A DNA stretch of 64,000 nt, taken from assembly GCA_035582835.1 (NCBI GenBank), contig JAYKAV010003266.1, positions 4,654,672 through 4,718,671 on the forward strand. The letters are read 5' to 3'. A program made the translations under genes and the position numbers. Under the pieces are notes generated by a model, which was given only the letters and a program-made list of their open reading frames with translations, did not search any database and had not been told where the DNA came from. This stretch comes from Phoebastria nigripes (taxonomy: Eukaryota > Chordata > Aves > Procellariiformes > Diomedeidae). Every line of letters starts with the position of its first letter. The first letter of the stretch is position 1. Shown one piece after another: positions 41,986 to 57,202 of this stretch.

Positions 41986-43820
41986 AAAAGTTTGTTGTAG
42001 CCGAGTTTTTGGTGAAGGAACCGGCTGACACTCATTGCAGGAGCCTCGTGCTGTAGAGGCAGGGCTCCTGCCTGCTACCAGCACTGAGCAGCCCGAGCTG
42101 CCGNGGAAGGAGACATGGGTCGGTCCTACCTGCATGGACCACATCTACCACAAAGCTGGTGGCAATGAGGTGTTAGCACTGGGAAACCCCCCCAAGTCAT
42201 TGAGGTCCCCCCCATCACCCTCCTGGAGAGCGTTTGTTACCCAGTGCTTAATGCCAAGAACATTTGCTCCTCTACAGCATGGATGCTGTCAGGGCAGAAG
42301 GCAGCTGGGACAGCCCGGCGACGCCTGCAGTGACCCTGCGCTGAGAACTGCCAACTCATTGCACGCAAGGATGATGCCCAGTTAATCAGCACCCTCCGGC
42401 TCCTCACCCTGAAACGCCAACGGGCAAAGATCCCCCGGCACCTGCAGGAACCCCAGTCCATCCCCACTCCTGTGTCGGGATCCGGGAGCATTAGATNGCT
42501 TGGGTTTTGCACGCTGCTGCCAGCTGCAGCCGGGCATGAAATATTTCAGGGGCCTTTCTGTCCAGCCATGAGGTGGGAAGACACGCTCGGATGGCACAAA
42601 GCTGGAAGGAGCCGGAAGGCGGGCAGGATGGAGAGCCCCACCAAGCTTCATTAAGCAGTTGAAGGCGCTCGTTAGGGGAAAGCTGAGCCGGTGTCAGAGG
42701 CCAGCGGAGCCTCCCGGGACCGGGTCGCATTCTCTGGGCAACCCGATCCCGGCGGCAGCGGCCTGGCAGCCTCATTACTGCAGCTTCTGCGGGCGGCTTC
42801 GGTTACTCAGCTGGACGCGCTCATCTCCTGCTGGCTTTTAATTTCCCTGACATCACCCACGAGGTGGGGGAAATGCAGGCGCGGTGCATTGGGGCAGTTG
42901 AGAGGGGGAGAGCCTGTCACCACCCCCACCCGCATCCTCCCGGCTCCCCGACAGCCCCAGCCGTCAGGCGGGANGGCTCCAGCCTCCTGCTCCCCCCTGG
43001 GACCCACATCTTGTGATAAGCCCCTGTGACCCNGGGCATGAGTCCCGGTGCTCGGGAGGAGGCAGATGGCAGTGGGGAGGGAGCTGCCTGGCTCCCTGGC
43101 CTCAAAGAAGCCTTAGCAGGGGGCAGCCCCCGTCACCCCCTTCCCCAGCCGCGCTTTCCCCAGCCCAGCCCTGCCGGGTGGGAAGGACTGTTTCTGCTTC
43201 TCCCGCCAGCCTGTTCCCAGCTGGCACATTTGGCAAGGAGGCGGCACCGGCTGCCTCTCCGAAGGTGTTTTGGGGTGTTTGTTTCTGCAAAAGCTGCGGC
43301 TCAGCCCTAAAACCCTCCCTGCAGCCCCTTCCTGGGGCCCGTGGAGGTGGCAGAGCACCCGGGGGAGGAGAGGAGGGAGCGCATTGCTCTGTCCCATCCT
43401 GTGCAGGAGTGACAAGGACCCAAGGAGCAGCAGGACGAGGTCCCCCGGGATATCCTCACTCAGCTCCCCAAAGAGCCTCCCAGCAGCACAGCCCAAGGGG
43501 GAAGGAGCCCGTCTGTGGCCCTAACGGAGCCCTGCAGTGACAGGCAGCACTGCTGGAGCCGAACGCCCACATGCACCCGGCCGCAGGCTCCTGCCACCCC
43601 ACCGCCTCCCCCGTCCCCATGCCCCAGGCAGCAGCACCCCATGCAGTGGAGTAGCCCTGTCCGGTGGGTGCTGAGCACCCACCTGGCACCGGGGGCAGGT
43701 GCCTGGGCAAGGGTCTCGGCATGGCCCCGCTGGGGACGGCAGCGGGGGGCTGGAAGGGGCTGACAGCAGTGTAGCACCGCGGGGTGGCTGCAGACCCGGG
43801 GGCAGCAGGCCAAGGGAGGC

Positions 43821-43841
43821 GGGGGGGGGGGGGGGGGGGGG

Positions 43842-43877
<36 letters not shown>
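43821..43877. repeat. G21-AA-C34 homopolymer inverted repeat
   Basis: 21 G, two A, then 34 C as read. It can fold into a 21-base-pair hairpin with a minimal loop, or form G-quadruplex and i-motif structures. Run lengths are likely to be unreliable because of sequencing slippage. Confidence 0.85.
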
Positions 43878-43879
<2 letters not shown>

Positions 43880-44110
43880 ATGATTTTTGCAACCTTTGCA
43901 GGCAGCGGCTCCATCCCCCGGTTGCCATGGCAACGGGCGGCTGCAGGCAGGGCGCGCTCCCGCGGCCGTGCGCGCCGCCGCTGCTGCACGGCTGGTGCGG
44001 AGCGCAGCGCAGCGCAGCGCAGCGCAGCGCAGCGCAGCCCGCCCGTCCCGCCGTGCCCGGCGGAGCCCCCGGGCCCCCGCGGCCCCCGCCGCCCGGCCCA
44101 GGTAAGCGCC
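43880..44110 (+). promoter_or_regulatory. CpG-rich segment with RFX X-box; possible PACSIN1 first exon
   Basis: CpG-dense sequence 6.5 kb upstream of the first PACSIN1 coding exon. It contains a perfect 14-base palindromic X-box GTTGCCATGGCAAC at 43921-43934, the site bound by RFX factors, and ends in a strong donor CCCAG|GTAAGCGCC at about 44100-44101. A non-coding first exon here spliced to the acceptor at 50594-50595 would fit the mammalian arrangement, in which 5' exons of PACSIN1 lie far upstream. No transcript evidence is available. Confidence 0.4.
44001..44038 (+). repeat. (AGCGC)n pentanucleotide repeat
   Basis: Seven perfect copies plus a partial copy, inside the CpG-rich segment upstream of PACSIN1. 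Confidence 0.95.
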
Positions 44111-44453
44111 GCTTTGCCCTGGGGCAGCCTGGGAAGGGACAGTTGATGGCCGGGTCCCCCGTGGGGATGGGGCTGCGTGGGGCCTTTGCGCGGGTGGGGA
44201 TTGAGGTGCGGGTGGGGATGGGGGTGCGGGATGCCTGGGTCCCTTGCGGGGATGGGGGGAGGGTGGGGAGGATGCTGTGCAAGGACCAGGCAGTATGGTG
44301 TGGGTTTGCACCCCTCCGGCAGGACACGGTGTCCCCTGATCCCTTCTGCAAGCCAGGGAGGCCGGGGGGGANGTGACCTTCACCCCCCCCGTGCATCCGA
44401 TGGGGTGCCGGGGCAAGGGACACCCCCTCTGCAACGCTGCCACAGTCCTGGGT

Positions 44454-44490
44454 TTGTGCCTCAGTTTCCCCAGCTGCAAATGATGAGGGG
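44454..44490 (+). mobile_element. Possible MIR SINE fragment
   Basis: TGTGCCTCAGTTTCCCCAGC followed by TGCAAATGATGAGG resembles the MIR segment CTGTGCCTCAGTTTCCTCATCTGTAAAATGGGG. It is short and diverged, so this is tentative. Confidence 0.35.
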
Positions 44491-47400
44491 GGACTTGTGC
44501 TGTCCATGTCATCACGGTCCTCCTGCTGAAATGAGTGCCTCACCCCATCACTGAAGCCCCTCCTTTTGCCGTTGTCACCCCAGCTTCCCGCTTGCTCTGC
44601 CCCCCCCATCCCCCTGCTTTCCTACCCCCTCTCTGAGCCCCCTCCAGCACCAAGTCTCCTTCCCCCACCACAGACAGCTAAAATCCCGCTGTCCCTCCAA
44701 ATCACCCTGCTCCTGGCAGCCCCATTCACCTCCTGTCGCCGCCAGCCCTGGGTCTGTCCTGTCAGGGTACAGGGGACGGGACCCCCCCNTGCCAGCACGT
44801 GACGCTGTGGTTTCCCCCCTCCCTGATGCAGAAGCGAGGGGACGGCACCGCCGTATCCTCCACCACCGTTGTTTGCTACATCTCGGTTTAATTGCAAACC
44901 TCATATTTGGATTTCTGCCTAAACCCCGCTCCTGGGACCACAAAAATCCCTGCTCGAGAGTCCGAGCATCCTTGTTTACAGTGGCAAGCTAAGGCGGCAG
45001 GCTGAGAAAAGCTGCAGAGCTGGAAGGCAAGTCGAAACCCTACAAGCTGAGGCTCAGCCCCGTCTCCCTTCCCCAGGCCTGAGCACATGTATGGGGTTGA
45101 CAATCCTGCTTCTGCACCCTGCTGTGGTACCTATCCACATTCCTGGCCCATCCGCTGTACCTGAGCCGGGCTGCAAGCTGCCCTGGAGAGAAACACTTGC
45201 GTTATCTGCAAATGCCATGCATATTTCCAGAAATCTTTGCACGAGGCTCATAAAATCCCTAGAAGACTTTGATGGGTGTCCTGCGCTCTGAGCAGGGTAA
45301 CTTTGGGGAGCGCAGGAGGAAGGTGAAGGTTTCTGCAGAGTGCACACAAAATGCAAAGCCGTTTGCTGCCGGGGCTTGGAGCAAATGCGTCTCCCCCAGC
45401 TACTGCAACCTGGCGGCACCTACGGCGCGTGGCCCCCACCCCGGCCAGTGAGGTGGGCGTCCTTCCGTCTGCATGTGGGGACATGTGGCTCCCAGTAACA
45501 TTCCTGGATCATTGAACCTCCTTTGCAAATGCTCTTGTTGTGGGGAGCCTCCAAGCCCTGACCTGGAAAGGTCCAGCGAGTCCAGCAGCTGCCCCCCCCG
45601 CAATCCTCAGACCGCTCCCCGGTCGATGCAGACAACTTTAATTGAAGCAAGGCGGCTGCCGCAGGCGCATCCCACATAGGATTCACCGGAAAAGTGGCTC
45701 CCAGAAGTTTCCCACCGTTACCTACATGCCANCTCCGGGGACGTGCTGTCCTCGCAGCCACCTCGTGCACTGCTCGAGCAACCACGTGCACCAGGTCCAA
45801 GCCAGCCCCACGGTGCTGCCCTGGCCCATATCCCACAGAGAAGCACCCGGTGTACAGGGAACACCCGNCACCTCCCATCTGGCCGCAGTTTGGCTCTTTG
45901 CCCCGGGGCTCCAACTCTCCTCGTGTTGCAGCTGGAGGGGCTTTGGCAGGGGATGCAGGATGGGGCCCTGACACCAGCTGTTTGCAGCCTGCTCACATGG
46001 AGCCGGCGGCTTGGGAAGGGCCCAGGCTCACCTCCCGCCTGGCCTTGGGATCTGTTTGATAACGAGGGGGGAGGATGCGTNTTCAGGCTGCTCACGCCCC
46101 TCCAGGCTGCTCATGCCCGGAGCCCCAGCTCCGCTCCTGCCTCCTCGCCCAGTGCCTGGTGCAGAGCCATCTGCCAGCACCAGTGAATCAGCAGCACCCG
46201 CTTAACNGCTTCCTCACAGGGTCCACGTCAGCTCCAGAGAGGGGGGGACAGTTCAGCCACACCACAGCAAACCCCTCTGTACCCCCCTCGCTCCCTGGGC
46301 TGCGACCCTCGCCAGCCCCACGGGAGCATTTCCCTGCCCCAGCCCCATGGATTCCATGGATCAGCCCTGCGCCGGTGGGAAACCCGCAGCCACCCGGCCG
46401 GGTCAAAGCTGGGCAGCAAATGAGACAGCAGACGAGCAGCAAACCAGCCTCTTGCAAAGCACCCCGGTGTCACTGGCTTTGCCCGAGGACCTGCCATCAT
46501 GCCAGGGGCATCTCACCCCCCCGTACTTTGCCATAGCAGGAGCAGCATGTGGGCATCGGTGCCCGCGCTGGATGCGGCGCTGAGGTCGGGTACTGCCGGC
46601 GGCTGATGCAGCAGCACGGCAGCTTTGGAGCCGGCATGGCGCAGTGGGAGACGCTGCTGCCGGGCTCCCCGGAGGGTTTGCGGGCAGTTGGGCTCTGCTC
46701 ACGGTGCTGCCCAGGGCTTCCTTGGCCGTTTCTAGTCCATTTGTCTTTGCCACGAGTGGTTTTCATGTGGCGATAGCAGCGGTGCGTTGCGGTGGCATTT
46801 GGTGCTACACCCCCCAACACAGCCTCGACCAGCCCCATGCCGAGATAAGGGAGAACAAATGACCTTCCCTGGGGCCAAAAACCCAAACCCCAGCCTGACT
46901 CCCTCCCCCTAAACCCCTGCACTCATCCTCAGCCTCGTGTGCTTACAAAAGGAGCCAAAACATAGCAACTATTTCACATTGCAGCCCCATGGACAGTTTG
47001 ATTTGACAGGCCAGCTCAGTCCTGGCATTTAATTGCAATAAAACCGGCTCAGACTGTTGGGTCCTTTCCAATTGCTGAGCTTCGGCTTTACTGCCAGGAG
47101 CCCCCGGTAACTACAAGGCAGCAGCNTACAGCAAATTACCACCCTGTCCCCAGCTCACGTGCTCCGGCAAACAAGGGTCCCTGGTGCCCTCGGCTCGGGC
47201 GGCACTGGCAGGGCTGGGCTGNGGCTCTGTGTCGGGATGCTGCGGCTGCAGAAGGGGTTTGCCCCAGGGAAACGTCGTGCGTTGCATTGGTTTGTGCTCG
47301 GGGTTTTTGGTGGGGAGCTCCCCGCTTGCTCTGATTCCCGCAGATCGAGCGCAGCTGCCAGCATGGCTTCCCCCTTCCCTGGATGCTTTCACCAATAATT

Positions 47401-50400
47401 AGTCGCTGACTCCCCTCCCAGCCCCGATAGCGCTTGCTCCCGCAGCAGGGCTCACAGCCGGCCCTCTCCCGTTTACCACGAGCGTGAACCTCCTGCCCCA
47501 TGACAGGATGGGGACAGGGATGGGGACAGGGATGGGGACACAGGCTCGCTCTGTGCTCCGCTCCTCTCCTTGCAGCACATCCACCACCATCCTGCCTTGG
47601 CAAAGGGCTCTCTGCAGCAGGAGAACCTGCACCGGCAGGCTCTGCAGCCCCTCCTGGCCCCTGGTCCCCACCGGGCTCAGCCNATGTACGAGCAGGCAGG
47701 ATGGGAGCACATGCAGGCAGCTGCCTGCTCCCTGTATCACATCATCACCTGCTTTTTGGCTGCAGCAGAGGTGCTGGAGCCAGGGCAGCCAAAAAAAACT
47801 GGAGGCAGAGCAACATGCCACCCAGACACAGCCTCCCCAGGGCTGGGGCTGGTGCCTGGCACCTCACTGGGGACCCCAGAGCCCAGGATGGGGCACCCCC
47901 ATCCAACAGCGCACCCCGAGGCTGCTGCACCGGGGGGTTGCACATTTAATGGCAGTGTAACAGCGAAGGCAAAGCTCTGGCAAAGGCAAAGAGAGCGGGG
48001 AGAGTCAGGGGCCCGGCTGGCCCCCCCCCGGGGGACCCGGCTTGTCCCTCTCACCCTTCCCGGGCCCTGGGGAGCCGCAGGAGGGAGGCAGGCAGGCAGT
48101 GTGGATGCTGGAGCAGCACTGGCCCCAAAGCTCTGCAGCCCCTCTGCGCCCTGGGTGCCCAGGCAGGGGATGGCAAAACCGGGCTGTCTCTGCCTGCGCG
48201 GGGACAGGGCACTGCCGGCGAGGGCTGCCGGCTGTGGGAGTACAGGCAGCTGCCTGTGCCCGCAGTGTCGGCAGCGCCAGCCCTCTGCATTGCAGCAGCC
48301 TCCTGCCTGCGCAGGGTCGGTGGCCGTGTCCCCGGCCCCCGTGGAGGGCAGAGACCCCCCTGCAACGCAGGCAGCGGCAGGAGCTGCCCGGTGGGTGAGA
48401 NGAGCTGCAGCAGTGCTCAGCACGANGCGGGCTGATGGGGAGAGAGATGCAGGGGGGCGGCTGCTGCGGGAGCAACCCAAGGGCACGCGGGGGCAGGAGC
48501 TGGGACAAACTTCACCATCACTCGATGCCAAACGCTCTGCGGCTTCTCTCCGGCAGCTTTGTGGAAACGTGGGGCTGGGGGGGGCGAAGCAGAGCCCCCT
48601 CGGCCAAGGGTGCCCAGGCGGCAGTGCGTGGCTGGGGCTGGCAGCTCACCACGTCGTGGCTCGGCTCAGCCGCCGGCACTGCGGGCGCCGGGCATCACCG
48701 CCAACCGCCTTGATGCGAAGCGATGGGCTGCGCTGGCAGGGCCAGGGCGGCGGGCACAGTGCTGGCGCATGCTGCGCAGGCAGCCGGGGCGGCCCAGCAT
48801 GGCAGGGGGCACATGCGTGGGCGTGCGAGGATGGTCGTGCGTGTGGGTGCANGGCAGGAGAGTGGCAACAAGGCGGCAGCGTTGGCTGGGAAGTGATGCA
48901 GAGCCAAAAATAACCCCCAGGCTGCGGCTCAGACCAGGTAACGGCAAGGAGCGGGAGCTGCGGCAGCCATGTCCCGCAGTGTCCCACGGCCTCGGCTGCT
49001 GGTGGCTTGGTGGGGGCAGCTGGGGCTGGCTCATGTGCCCATGGGTCCCGGGGTACCCCCAGCTGTGGGTGTGCTCCCTCCCTGCGGTCCCTGCCCTGGT
49101 CTTGAGCAGGGCTGGGGCTGTCACCCCAAGGATGCCCTTGCCGTGCCAGCGCAGCCTCTGCAACAAAACGAAGAGTCAGAGACCAGAGGCACAAGCAAAG
49201 ACCCTGGTGCTGAGTGCTGCACCGTGCCCGGGGTTTGCAGGAGAGACGGCCCCACGTGGCACCCTGTGGGTTCCCCTGGGGCTTGAGCCACCGGCTGCTC
49301 TGCCACCGCTGCGGGTGCACTGGGGCAGCCCGTGGGTGTTCGGGTTGGGTGCTTTCATGGGTGGGGAGGACGGTCGTCGTGCNGTGGATGCCAGGCAGGC
49401 GCGGGCGCGGTGTGCTGCCGGCTGCGGGGGGACGGTGCTGGCTGTGCTGCACATCGCCGCGGTCCCCCATCCATCTGCGTCTCGGCGGCTGAGCGAGGGA
49501 CAGTCACGCGTTTATTTTTAACCGGCTGGGGAGGGCGGCGGGGATTGGTGCCTCCCTGGTTATATCACTAAATCCCTGCCAGGCCCTGTTAGTTCCAGCA
49601 CAGCGAGTCCTGCACCGTGCTCCAGTAACCGTTTCAGCCCCCCATCCTCCCGGGGCCATGCCCTGCTGCTGCCCTGCCCCGGCTTACGGGCTCCTCGGGG
49701 CCAGCTGTGCGCACAGCTGGAGCGCGCAGGCACCCACCAACTGTTCCCCATGGGTGGGCAGCAGGGGCACCAGGACCCCGTGCCCCCCAGCCCTGNCCTC
49801 CCACCCCATCGCCCTCTCCCAGGTGCAGGGTGAGATGCAGGCAGCCAGGTCTCCTGCTGCCTGCTCCACCTCCCTGGGAGAAGTGATGCTGCATGGGAAT
49901 CACGGCCGCATCCCACTCCCGCAGCCCTTTTGGGGACGGGGCAGGAGGAAACTGGGGCAGTTCATGGCCACTTTGTCCCCATCCCGGTGGCAGATGCCAT
50001 GAGGGACAGGCCCAGTGCTTCCCCGCAGCAGCACTGACTGGAGCCAGGGCAGGACGGGGATGATGAGGATGCTCATGGCCACCGCAGTCCCCTCTCCGTC
50101 CCCATGTGATGCCACCCACCAGCCCCAATCCCCAGCCGCGGCTCTCGGCAAAGCGGCAAAGGGTTAAGCCATGCAGCGGGGCCACGTGATGCTCGGGGAT
50201 GCCGTTTTTCTGAAGAGCAGGACTGATTAGGGTGGAATATCAGGACGAGAATTTCTTCGGGCGGCGCATCCGCCCCCCCCAGCCCTGCCACGGCCTCTCG
50301 CCCCACGCCGCTGCTCCCCAGGGACGCGCGGTGCCGAGCCAGGCCCCTGGCCGGTGAGCTCCCTGCCATGCTGCTCCCCGTGATTCTCCCTCCCAGCTCA

Positions 50401-50595
50401 GCTGGCTTCGGGGGGGTTTGGATGGCACCTTGGGGTGGGGGGGCATTGGAGGGGTCTGTGCATGCGGAGCTGGAACGGGCACCGTCCCCATCCCCATCCC
50501 CTGCAGCTGGATGCTTGTCCCGCGGTGCTGCGGGCAGGAGGGATGGGGGTCCCCTGCTCGCCCCCCGCCATGACTCCCCCCTCTTCTCCCCTCAG
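44491..50595. other. GC-rich upstream flank or first intron of PACSIN1
   Basis: No protein exon was supported. AT-richer islands around 45.2, 47.0, 49.5 and 50.2 kb carry clustered factor motifs and are described as findings. A 12-base tandem repeat (unit GATGGGGACAGG, about three copies) lies at 47507-47540. The long plus-strand open frame at 47.6-48.9 kb is low complexity and rejected. Confidence 0.55.
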
Positions 50596-50665
50596 TGCAT
50601 GAGGCTGGTGCTTGCCCAAGAGCCACCCAGCGNCCGCACTGACGCCTGAGGCAGCGGCGGGAGCC
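50596..50665 (+). other. PACSIN1: PACSIN1 5' UTR part of the first coding exon
   Basis: A pyrimidine-rich acceptor CTCTTCTCCCCTCAG| precedes this segment, so the exon probably starts at 50596 and is spliced to an upstream non-coding exon. It contains an ATG at 50599 that opens a 16-codon frame ending at TGA 50647-50649, before the main start. Confidence 0.6.
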
Positions 50666-54093
<3,428 letters not shown>

Positions 54094-55720
54094 GTCTTGT
54101 GGTGTGCTCCTCATCGCCGTCAGCAGATAAATCCACCCTCCGTTGTCTCCATCTCTCCACCAGCCAACCAGCCATTTTGCCGTCTGGTCCTTCACTCCTC
54201 ACAGTTAGAGATTCAGACATATTTTCCGACCAAGCTTTTATTTTTTTAAGAGTTGTCTCCGAAGAGTATTTTGCATAGTCGCTTTCTTCTTCTTCTAAGA
54301 TAACGTGAAGCGAAAGATGACGTTGTCCGTTCGTCTACGTTAGTCGATTTTTTTCCGAGCGAAAAGCCGATACCTCAAGATCTTAAAGCCCAACCAGTGA
54401 GAGCTCCTGACTGGTTGGTTTTTAAAGATACTGAAATCATGAGCCGCCTTCTGATTGGCTGGAACTGTTCCNAAATGCACAGCGCTGAAGCTCCTGGGAC
54501 CACTCAAATTCACCCCAAAAAACCGAGAGGGAACGGAGTTTGACTCCATTTTTTTGGTGTTTTCCATGTTCTTCTCCCCAGTTCATCCTCCCTCCCCGAA
54601 GGAAGGGGACAAACGTCCCCTCCTGCCCCGCAGCCACCCGGCCCCACCGCGGGCAGGTCCTTGCTCAGGTCCCACCAGCCCAGGCAGGGCTGGTGGCAGG
54701 TTGAGATGCCCCGGTGAGGTGGGACCAGCCCTGCCATGGAGCTTGGCGGATGGTCTGCTCCTCAGCTTCCTCCTCCTCCTCCTCACGGCTGGGCTGCCAA
54801 TGCATCTGGAGCGGGTGGAGGCTCCCGAGCCGATGCCCCACGTGTGCTGCAGGGAGCAGCATCGCCCTTCGCGAGGGCAGTTATCACCAGATCCAGGGTG
54901 AGATGGCCCTAAATTCCGCCGCTGTTTGGCGAAGGACCCACCGCAGCCCGATGCTGCTGGAAGCACCTTCGCGCCCAGCCTGCGATAGCGGGGACCGGCT
55001 TGGACGCTGCTGGGGATGGTCCCCATCCAACTCCTTTCCTGAAGAGAGGCAGGAGCAGACCAGGGATGGGGGATAAGCAACATCCAGCCTTGCATGGTGC
55101 TGGCAGGAGCTGCAGCCAGCCGGAGGACGAGGAGGGCTCGGTGCAGGCAGCAGACCCCAGCCCGGGCAGCAAAGCAGCTGCCTGGTGAAAACAGCTGAAA
55201 ACAAGACACACCAAAGCAGGGGAACGGCCGCAGGCTTTGCCCTTTGCTTTTCTCCAAGGGGCTCTATCCCTCCTGCACTTGGGCTCTGCAACCGGCCGTG
55301 GCGTGGACGGGACCCCGTCAGCACCCACGGGCGCTGCCACCCAGCACGGTCACCCCAACCCCTCTGCCCCGAGCACATTTGCCATCCCGAGCTCTTCCCT
55401 ACAGATCATCTCTCTTTTTTTTTCCATACCATCACCCTCAGCAGCATCGATGCCATCATCTTCCCGCATGCTCCTCCCGCTCCTCTCTTGCCCCCTCCGT
55501 TGGTTCGTGAATTTTTTGGCCCCAGGGATCAAGTGTTCTCGGGGGAGCAGGAGATGCACCATGTGCTGGGCACGGTGGGCGAGAGCCGCCCCGTCCCGCG
55601 TCCCCTGCCAGGTACGCAAACGGGAAAAAAACCACAAAAAAAGTCAGAAAAAACCCAACCAACCACCTGTCTCAGCAATGCACCCCGGTTTTTTGTACAT
55701 TGATTGTGTAATTTAAGAAG

Positions 55721-55744
55721 TATATATATAATATATATATATAT
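55721..55744. repeat. (TA)n repeat in PACSIN1 3' UTR
   Basis: About 24 bases of alternating T and A with one phase break. Confidence 0.95.
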
Positions 55745-57188
55745 CGTGATTGTATTACCGTGGATACAACAACAAAAAGCAGCAAGTGAAAATAACTGAG
55801 CTCTGTAAGCGTCCTCCAGGTCTGGGTCCTCGTTTGCCTCCGTGCGCCGGTCTCGCCCCGCGTGGAGGCGGCTGTTGGGGTTAGGGACCCCCCACCCGGG
55901 GTGAGCGCTCGAGCCCCCCGCGCCCCGGGGAGCCACAGTCGCAGCCGCTGCACCCCCAGGTAGGGATGCCCCAACCCTGAGGCTTTGGGGTGCAGCGGGA
56001 TGGGGGGGCTCAGATGCATTGCTAGGGTCCTGGGGGACAAGGGGGCTGCAGGAATGGGGGAGCAGCCACTGCCTTTGGGGACCCCCATGCCAACCTGCCA
56101 GGCAAAGCCTTGTGAAGGGGGGATTCAAGATAAAGCAGTTTTTGGGGCCATTCCCAACGCCAGCAAAAGCAGCAGCCCCCGACCCAGCGCTCCCCCCTAC
56201 CCCGGGCAGGGGGAGACGGGAAAGCCCCGGTGCAGCGAGTTGATGCTGGCAGCGGGGATAGAGCCTCCCGGGCTCCCTACGAGCCTTGAAACCTTGGGAA
56301 AAACAATTTGCAGGTCACCCACTCCACTCCGCTCCCCAGAGAGCCGGGGTAGCCCCAGGACAGGGCAGCAGCCGAGGGGGACGGGGTGGAGGGAGCAGGA
56401 CCTGCCGGGGCATGGGGGGCACTCCCTGGGCTCCTGATGGGGAGAGGACAGAGAAAAGGGATTTATTTTCCCTTATTTAAGGGCTGGAGCTGCAAGGGGT
56501 TTGGGGGAAACCCCGGCTGTGAGCCCTGCGGAGCTGGCTGCCCATCCTGCTGCGGTGGGCATCTGCTGGGTCAGGTCCCCACGTCCCTGGGGACACCGTG
56601 TCCCCGGGTGCACCCCCTCCAGCTGGCAGCAGCTTTCCTCGACGTTTAACCCCCTTCCGTCCCACCATTCCCGCAGGGACGTGCAAACCCCCCTGCCAAA
56701 AGGACCTGCAAGAGGGACACGGGATTTGGGTCACTGGCACCCCCAGCCCGTCCTCCCGGTGCTCCCCACACCGGCTGCGGGAGCAGTGGTCGCACACAGG
56801 AAATCACAAGACACATTTTGCTTTTTTTTTCCCCATTTCTTCCCCCTCCACACACCCCTGCTTTTTCCAGAGGCCAAGGCAGTTTTTCCTCCTTCCCCTG
56901 CTCCTCTCCTCCCCTCCAGCCACCCTCCATCCCTCCAGCTGGGATGCTTGCAGGGCTGGCCGAAGCACGTCTGCTCCTCTGCCATGTAAACAGTACGAAA
57001 CGGGCAGAACAAAAAGCAAAAGGCAGGAGCTGTTACAGGCAGCTATTTTAAGTTAAAAACAAAAGACCAACAACCAAGTGTTTTTTTCCTTTCCTCCCAC
57101 AAAGCATCTCGTGGGTACCCGGGCCGCCTGTCTACCCTCGTCATTTGAACCTAAACCACAACTTGCTGCCAGCCAAAACCAAAAAGCA

Positions 57189-57202
57189 AATAAACAAATA
57201 AA
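57189..57202 (+). terminator. PACSIN1: Candidate PACSIN1 polyadenylation signals
   Basis: Two AATAAA hexamers 8 bases apart, in an AT-rich pocket about 3.1 kb after the stop codon. Choice of this site over 57387-57392 is not possible from sequence. Confidence 0.4.

Larger units (their letters stand above)
36913..43800. other. GC-rich intergenic DNA, no supported gene
   Basis: Long overlapping open frames on both strands follow from scarcity of stop codons in GC-rich DNA; none shows a recognisable domain. A CCAAT-type segment ATTGGTTGGCTAAAAATG at about 37966-37983 and several AT-richer islands (near 41.2, 41.9 and 42.5-42.9 kb) are the only signals that look functional. In human the corresponding interval holds the 5' part of PACSIN1. 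Confidence 0.6.

Noticed and set aside
43460..44609. Long minus-strand frames through the G/C homopolymer and AGCGC repeat
   Set aside because: The peptides consist of homopolymer glycine or proline and repeat translation, with no homology.
47570..48913. 447-codon plus-strand open frame
   Set aside because: Open only because stops are rare in this GC-rich DNA; it contains several Ns, repeats and no domain, and overlapping frames on the other strand are similar.
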